64,000 bases of DNA. Origin: Trichosporon coremiiforme (Eukaryota > Basidiomycota > Tremellomycetes > Trichosporonales > Trichosporonaceae). How positions within the stretch are numbered: the stretch's first letter is position 1; each line of letters starts with the position of its first letter. Location: contig BCJJ01000046.1 of assembly GCA_039545355.1 (NCBI GenBank), positions 1 through 64,000 of the forward strand, given 5' to 3'. The position numbers and the translations under genes are program-made. Positions 58,147 through 64,000 of the stretch are shown here, one piece after another. A model generated the notes under the pieces. It did no database searches, was not told the origin of the DNA, and worked only from the letters and a program-made list of their open reading frames with translations.

Positions 58147-58510
58147 TGGGCGAGTCAATGAGAATCGGCGAGGTGGTTGACAGTGAGATTGCGAGAGGGC
58201 CAGAGTGGGTGGCGAGACTCAAGGTGAGTCGGGATGGCACGTGGTTTTGATCCCGCATGCATGTCTTCGCCAGCGCGCCTGTTTTCGTTGTTCGCGTCAG
58301 CGTTCGTGTCCAGGTCTCGCGGCGTCCATCCACCTGTATACCTGTATGCAGTACCCACTGCTCGGCCTCCGGAGCACCACGTCCTACGGGCACCGACTGC
58401 GACTGTGACTGCGACTGCGACTGAAAGTCGTGAATCCAGACTTGGACCTCCCTCACTGCGATCGGGCTCACCCCTTGCTCGACCTACCACCGAACCACAC
58501 TCAACCGTCA

Positions 58511-59604
58511 TGTCCTCATCCACCTCGTCTCTGTCCGACCCACCCTCACTAGCAGAAGCCGTCGTGGCGCGATGGCGGCCCAAGGAATACCGACACGTCA
58601 ATCATGGGTCCACCGCGCGGTTCGGACCGAAACCGTTAACCGTCAAACTTCTCCATCGTCTCGATCTCGACATACACTTCGCCGAGGACACAGCGGTGCC
58701 CCTCCTCGTCCAGCAACTGCACGACAACGACGAGGAGGTATCCGTCTACATTGATCTGCATTCTCAGGAGGCTGAATCTATCAGCCCCGAACCCTACGCA
58801 TCCGAAGCCACCTTGTCACACCGGATAGAGGCCGTCGACGGACACCTAATGCGCTGGCTATTGAACACCCACACTTTTAAGAACACGATCGCAGCGGCTC
58901 TCAGCTCTTTGTCAGGTGGTGAAGAGGGCTTGACATGCCATTGGGAAACGCACGTCAACCCAGGCTCAGCTAAAGGGAGAACGGACAAGGCCATTCTGCA
59001 TGAAAAGCTGGGTCCTAAGATCGTAGCGGCTGGGGAATGGAAGACGTCGCTATCGATGGACGATCACATGCGCGATCTGGCTGCTTCTCTTGCACGGTCA
59101 TGTCGCACGGCTCGAACACAGGGTCACATGCACGGCTTCGAAGCGTTGAAGGTCTTCGTTGTTGGAACAGGTCACACAGCCCAACTCGAAGTCTATACCT
59201 ACCCACCCTCGTACCCACCAGCAGCCGCGGATGCAATGCAATCCCTGAGCACTCTGGTATCTGATGCTTGGGCCTACGGTGACGTTTGGGATGCGCGAAT
59301 ACCAGTGGTCACGCACGACGGAGCATGGGGTTTCTCCACGCGGCCGGGGGCTCCTGATCTGGAATCCGGAACTGAGGTGGCTCAAGTTGCTCTGGCAGTG
59401 CTCCAGCCCTCGATGGGCCTCTGGCTTGCAGCCTCGGCTCTGTCCGACCTAAAGGCTCGCGTGGACATGTCGGGCAGGTGGGAGATGGAAGACGAACTCG
59501 ATGACAGTCCGGTGAGTCTTGACGACTCTGACGACTCTGCCAATCACATGGATGTCTCCCATGATACAGAACGTCTCAGCAGCAGCTTGAGTGTAGACTC
59601 GTAG
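58511..59604 (+). CDS. Orphan protein with a nuclease-like D..ExK pattern
   Basis: A single-exon frame; ATG at 58511 (MSSSTSSLSDPPSLAEAV), 364 residues. The frame is open upstream to 58234, but that part lies inside the divergent promoter. A region near residue 150 reads GRTDKAIL, then 10 residues later AAGEWKTSLSM. Asp followed by Glu-x-Lys is seen in PD-(D/E)XK nucleases, but this is a weak, short pattern. Central part predicted alpha/beta; the C-terminus is acidic (DDSDDSANHMD). No membrane segment. It forms a divergent pair with the gene ending at 58146. Confidence 0.6.
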
Positions 59605-59974
59605 ATTCAGCGGCAATGCGGAGACCTTGTGGCGGTGCTTGCGAGGCGTCAACACCACGTCCCCTCCCTCCCTCCCAGAGATGCAGTTCCTCTATACCAG
59701 CAGAGAGGGCGTGGCCGCAGGCGTCCCTCCGCCACGATCATGCACGGCTTCCCGTCATTGGCAGCACCAATGAACCACTGGCTGAGTCTTCAGACTCGCA
59801 GAAACAACGGAGCAAGGACCGTTACTGACACAGCCAATGCACTCTTAGACAAGTGGTTCACGCTGTTGCAAGCTCTTTAAACTCGCTCTGCTGCGAAGAG
59901 GGAAGTTTGAGCCGGGGGGGGGGGGGGGCTCTCTTTCTGGTGTAGGGCTGAGCTCGGGATAGGATCCCGACACC
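59605..59974. other. Spacer with G15 run before the duplicate
   Basis: 370 bases. A run of 15 G occupies 59914-59928. I see no remnant of an adenylation domain here, so the duplicate starts inside the carrier domain. An 83-codon frame at 59629-59880 is not convincing. Confidence 0.55.
59914..59928 (+). repeat. G15 homopolymer
   Basis: Fifteen consecutive G, 47 bases before the ATG of the truncated duplicate. It is also a spot where assembly length errors are likely. Confidence 0.9.
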
Positions 59975-61407
59975 ATGGACGACGACGACCTCTTTGCCGC
60001 TGGGATTGACAGCCTGAAAGCTACCAAGGTCAGAAATGCCCTTGTCAGGAAGCTGGACCTTGGCGACCACAAGCTCAGCCAGAACATTGTGTACGACTAC
60101 CCATCCATCAGCAAGCTTGCAGACCATCTCGTTGGCCTCAGCACTGGCGGCAGCGATGCCGCGAGCGACACTGGCAAGCAGATGACCAACATGGTGACTC
60201 GCTGGGTGGCCAAGATTGCGCAGCCTGCTCCTGTCACCGACACGTCCTCGGGCCCTGAGAAGGAGGTCATTGTCCTCACCGGGGCTTCCGGCTCTCTGGG
60301 CGCCCACATTCTAGCCGATCTCACTGCCCGCGAAGACGTCGGCCGCGTCGTCTGCTTGGCGCGCGCCATCAACCACGAAGATGCCCGTAACCGTGTCCTC
60401 AAGTCACTCGCCCAGCGTGGCCGCACCGCTGACGAGAGCAAGTGGATCGCTTACGCATCCAATGCCAACCAGGAGAACCTTGGCCTCAATGAGGAAGAGT
60501 ATGACTCCCTCCGCCTCGAAACCACAGCTGTCATGCACATTGCCTGGCCCGTGAACTTCCGTCTGGGAGTCGGGTCATTCGACGCACACGTCGGTGGCAT
60601 GGTTCACCTCCTCAACCTCACGATGGCCAGCCCTCGGAAGATCAAGCCTTCTTGCTACGTCGCATCGAGCGTTTCTGCCGTCATGGGAGATCCCGCCCTT
60701 GGCCAGGATGGAAAGACCATAGAGGACTTCCCGACGAGGACCGACTCACCCATCATGGGTTATGGTCAGAGCAAGTGGGTGGCCGAGAAGATCGTCGAAG
60801 CGGTGGGTGCTCTCGGGTCTCGGGCGACGGTCCTCCGCATCGGACAGCTCGCAGCCAATCTGAGTCGCGGAAACTATCTCTGGAACCCAACCGAGGCCTA
60901 CCCCCTGATGTTCCGTTCGGCAAACGTCCTTGGCGTTCTCCCCGACCTCAGCGAGTTGCCGTCGTGGCTCCCCGTCGACCTCTGTTCAGGAGGAGCCGTC
61001 GACATTGTTATGAGGACCAACAGGTCTGGTGCTGACGAGGACATCGCACCCCACGCCCGTCTGTACCACCTTGTGAACCCCGAGCTTGCCCAATGGGGCA
61101 CCATCTTGAAAGGCCTCCGCAAGGGCGGCCTCAAGTTTGAGACCGTGTCCGGAAAGGAGTGGTGGTGCCGCCTTGCCAACTCGGACCCTGACGTAGCGTA
61201 AACCCGACATATAAACTCCTTGAGTTCTACCAGAAGGAAGTGGATCTGTCGACGCGGGGAATCAAGGCGCCCAAGTTCTCCACAAAGGTGACGGCCAAGG
61301 TATTGCCGACCATTGCCAACTCGCACGCCGTTGACGCTGAAACCGTGTCTCGCTGGGTCGGCGCTTGGGCGGAGTGTGGTTTCATCGAGATTGAGATGAG
61401 CGCTTGA
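59975..61407 (+). pseudogene. Truncated duplicate of the A-T-R reductase (T-R only)
   Basis: Homologous to 55355-56787 of the intact reductase. It starts at an ATG (MDDDDLFAAGIDSLKATKVR) that sits at the duplication edge, so it carries the carrier and reductase domains but no adenylation domain. The nucleotide-binding GASGSLGAHIL and YGQSKWVAEKI motifs are intact. A one-base loss near 61193 leads to TAA at 61199-61201; beyond it the old frame continues (YKLLEFYQKEVDLST) to 61407. The protein would end at 408 residues, missing about 70. Some blocks are almost identical to the parent and others clearly diverged. A free T-R protein could still be made; more likely it is a pseudogene. Confidence 0.88.
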
Positions 61408-61829
61408 TGAGAGGACCCAAGATTAGTAGTAAGTCAGTAAAACGTAGACACGATGAATCATGATGTCGAATACATTCTATATTGCTCCAACAGTGCCTCG
61501 TTTCTGAAGGTATCCCGCGCTTGAAACTGTGCATATGTTTAAACTCCACCGCGATGTGGTCGAGTCGTGAGATTGAGAACATGCCATGCAGGCCAATGCG
61601 GACCATTTCGACGAAGGTTGCCTATCCGGAGCAGAACAGTCTCGAGTATGCTCAACTTCCAGGCATTGCGCTCACGTTATGGGGTGCGTACAAAGCTTGC
61701 TGCCTCCGCGTGAGGGGATACCAGCACTGGATGGAAGTTGGCGGCCGCTGGCGAGTTGAAGAGTTTAGATGAGATCAGAATCAGGGCAGACGCGACTCAG
61801 GCACCAGACGAAACAATTGGGTGACGGCG
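61408..61829. other. Spacer
   Basis: 420 bases after the duplicate. No motif that would complete the following hydrolase is seen. Confidence 0.4.
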
Positions 61830-62437
61830 CCAGACTAGCCTCAGTGACGATGCTACTCGCCTTCCTCCAGCCTTGGGTCAAGCGAAAGAGCCGGTTGGCT
61901 CGTAGGCCATTCTTACGGCGGCGCAGTAACCACAGAGGCAGGCAACCACGACAAGGTTCAAGGTGCGTTAACCTGTTTCCCATTGGGCTGACCCCAGGTC
62001 TTGTATGCGTCGCAGGGTGGGCTCCCGACGAGGGGGAATCCGTAGCACAGCTTAGCGGCCAGTACCCAGCGTTGGCCGCAGCCAACCTCGCGCCCGACAG
62101 TGACGGTTTCCTCTGGATCAAGCCCGATAAGTTCCACGAGTCATTCTCGCAAGACCTCAGCAAGCAGGAGAGCTTCGGCATGGCTGTCACACAGAAGGCA
62201 CCCGTGGCCACGACGGCTGGCGGCAACATTAGGATCCCAGCGTGGAGACACAAAAGTTCCTGGTATCAGATCTCGAACAATGGCCGCATGGTCGACCCCA
62301 ACCTTGAGAAGATAATGGCATCGCGGATGAATGCGAAGGCAACCCTCAAGCTGCACTCGAGTCACGCCAGTCTTGCCAGTCATCCGCAGGAGGTCGCTCG
62401 CCTCATCATATCTGCACTTGCGGGTCATGGCAACTAA
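61830..62437 (+). pseudogene. Alpha/beta hydrolase pseudogene
   Basis: C-terminal two thirds of an esterase-like hydrolase. One frame reads DDATRLPPALGQAKEPV; the next frame continues LVGHSYGGAVTTEAGNHDKV, with the nucleophile elbow GHSYG, so one base is missing at about 61900. A 35-nt intron (61963-61997) then joins Q to GLVCVAGWAPDEGESVAQL. The rest is in frame: PDKFHESFSQDLS, PAWRHKSSWYQISNNGR, HSSHASLASHPQEVARLI, stop at 62437. The N-terminal strand with the oxyanion motif is not found upstream. Similar bacterial and fungal hydrolases have about 240 residues. A sequencing error at the frameshift is possible, but the missing N-terminus supports decay. Confidence 0.75.
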
Positions 62438-64000
62438 CAGAGTTACGTACCTCTGTAGAGTCATCATCTTCGAATGAGCTTCGGGGTTTGTTCCATGGAG
62501 AGGCAAATAAAGCGAAGGTCGACATCACTAGTTGACACGAATCGGAGGAATAGGATGTCTTTCTTCAAGCTCACCACGCAGGCGAAAAAGCTGAATGGAA
62601 AGGAAGTTTTGCTTGCAGGGTGAGGGTGTCTTGGGTTTCGCTCGGTTGTGGGATAATACTCCTACGGTCAGGCATACGAACAAGAAAGTCGGCGCGGCGG
62701 TGATGGTGGCGGAGCGAATTAACTTAAGGTGCGGCTTGGGTTGCGAGTTGTACCACGTCGTAGCTTTCAGAGGTCCTTCCCCACCATGTTGGCGCAATCC
62801 TGAACTGGCCCAGTCGAATGCACATCTGCAATAGCAGCCGCAGATCGCTCAGCGTGCGATGAATGTGCGAAAGGCTGCTCGTCGGTCAGGTCGGTAACGT
62901 CTTTACGTACTGGGGGGGATCTGCAGTCAGCATGTGCTCTGTCGTCGACCTTTCGTTCGTAGCGCAGAGCGCACTTTGTCCGGCATGCCATGAAACGTAC
63001 CTCAACACGTTAGTCTGTGATGTTGATTGCCTCAGCACTGCGAGTGCTCGAGTTGTCAGAAAGAACGGCCTTCGACAGCAATTGTTGCTGCCACGCCCCT
63101 GTTGCAGCCGCTGTTCAAAGCGCCGAGTGTAGAGCAAGGTATCCGTTTAGAATCAGGAAACTGGGTGCACCGTCAAGAACTAAGAGGGGACATGGAATGG
63201 CGAGGAAGGTCGAAAACCAGTTCTGCCGTTGTTGTTCCCGTACATGGCTGGAGCATGGCGTATTGGACCTGGACCTCTCTGTTTATTTACTGCGTCGCGT
63301 TGTCAGGCAACCTCCTGCTGCGGCCGAAAATGTCGCTCTTCAGCCTACAAGCTGTCTGATCCGTGTGTCACGAACGTGCAATAGAGTGAAGGAAACCACG
63401 AGTGCAGAACTTGAGGTTAGATAGCTGGTTTGATTGAGTGGAGAAGACATCAATGGTGAGGATGTGAAACGCTGGGTAAGGGGCTGGTAGGAGTCGAGGA
63501 AGACAGAGAATGGGATGGAGAACGGGGCAGACGATACGATGGCGCAGTGCAGGTCAGTTGATTCGTGAGGGGACAGAGTTTGCAGTGTTCAGAGTGGATT
63601 TCGAAAGAGAGAGCCGAGTTGGAAGCATGGGCGTGAGACGGGATAGGAAAGGACGTGAGAGTGCATGGACCTCCACAACGCTGATGTTTGGTTCGAAAAT
63701 GTGTTACGTAACGACTACGGAGAGATGTGAACGACCACGATTTCTCCACGGATCCTCTGTGGACACGCACATGCATCAGCAATTCCAGTGCCGGGCCGAG
63801 CAGCTCAGCATCTCTGAACAGTCTTCTCCCTTGCACAACGAGGACGTTTGGACGACAACGATGTTGTGCCGGGTGGCTGCTTGCCCAAGCAGCCGGCAAC
63901 CTGCCTTCGAACAGTCGTCTTTTGGATTTCAGGTGAGCCTGGTGGCCGCTGACGCATTCAACGCCAACATTGATTCCCACGAATGCTCCTATCTGATATT
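62438..64000. other. Window end, gene-poor
   Basis: 1.5 kb with no firmly supported gene. 63440-63660 is purine-rich on the plus strand, so pyrimidine-rich on the minus strand, as in a leader of a minus-strand gene. A frame beginning at 63727 (MNDHDFSTDPLWTRTC) runs toward the window end and could be a truncated gene, without any domain. Confidence 0.4.
62724..62933 (-). CDS. Doubtful small two-exon gene
   Basis: Minus strand: MLTADPP from 62933, then a 36-nt intron 62910-62875 with GTACGT, a CCTGAC branch and GAGCAG, then HLSHIHRTLSDLRLLLQM and PTWWGRTSESYDVVQLATQ, with TAA at 62724. The intron is canonical for this genome. The protein would have about 57 residues unless more exons lie upstream. 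No family is recognised. Confidence 0.25.

Noticed and set aside
1..64000. CRISPR arrays, rRNA operons, bacterial operon signals
   Set aside because: No regular repeat-spacer pattern, no rRNA sequence, and the gene structure is clearly eukaryotic.

Overview
The window is nuclear DNA of a fungus, most likely a basidiomycete yeast of the Tremellomycetes (Trichosporonales would fit). Genes carry many 33-45 nt introns, usually with GT..AG ends and a CTGAC or CTAAC branch site a few bases before the acceptor. Gene content is typically fungal: chitin synthase, a Zn2Cys6 regulator, an Mtr-type amino acid transporter and an A-T-R reductase. The first 27 bases are C-rich telomere repeats (TTAGGGGG type read on the other strand), so the window starts at a chromosome end. 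The taxon below phylum is inference.

Layout. 0.6-7.4 kb: intact 5-oxoprolinase and an FAD-dependent amine-type oxidoreductase. 7.4-13.7 kb: a decayed accessory segment with two copies of one LTR family, a Ty1/copia 3' end with its LTR, a decayed Tc1/mariner (DD34E) element with clear terminal inverted repeats, a possible acyltransferase relic and a UDP-glycosyltransferase pseudogene. 13.8-24.4 kb: APC permease with a repetitive tail, Zn2Cys6 regulator with a His-rich tail, alpha/beta hydrolase ending in a peroxisomal AKL signal, and a hemerythrin-like protein. 24.6-29 kb: three orphan genes, two with a six-cysteine cluster. 29-33.3 kb: no gene that I can support. 33.3-36.7 kb: chitin synthase. 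36.7-40.1 kb: gene-poor. 40.1-51.6 kb: Mtr-like amino acid transporter, M24 peptidase-like protein, sugar/quinate-type MFS carrier, orphan gene, Dal5/Tna1-type MFS carrier and an SMP-30 lactonase. 53.6-62.4 kb: a complete A-T-R adenylate-forming reductase, a divergent orphan pair, a T-R partial duplicate of the reductase (frameshifted) and an alpha/beta hydrolase pseudogene.

How the genes may work together (inference). The first 24 kb reads as a nitrogen/amino-compound utilisation neighbourhood: 5-oxoproline to glutamate, flavin-linked amine oxidation, uptake permease and regulator. The 44-51.6 kb block combines two carriers with a lactonase and suggests sugar-acid or organic-acid use. The 53-62 kb block centres on a specialised-metabolism reductase that was partly duplicated. 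No CRISPR, rRNA or convincing tRNA gene was seen. Most conclusions about exons come from reading splice sites by eye; where the summed exon lengths are an exact multiple of three this is stated.
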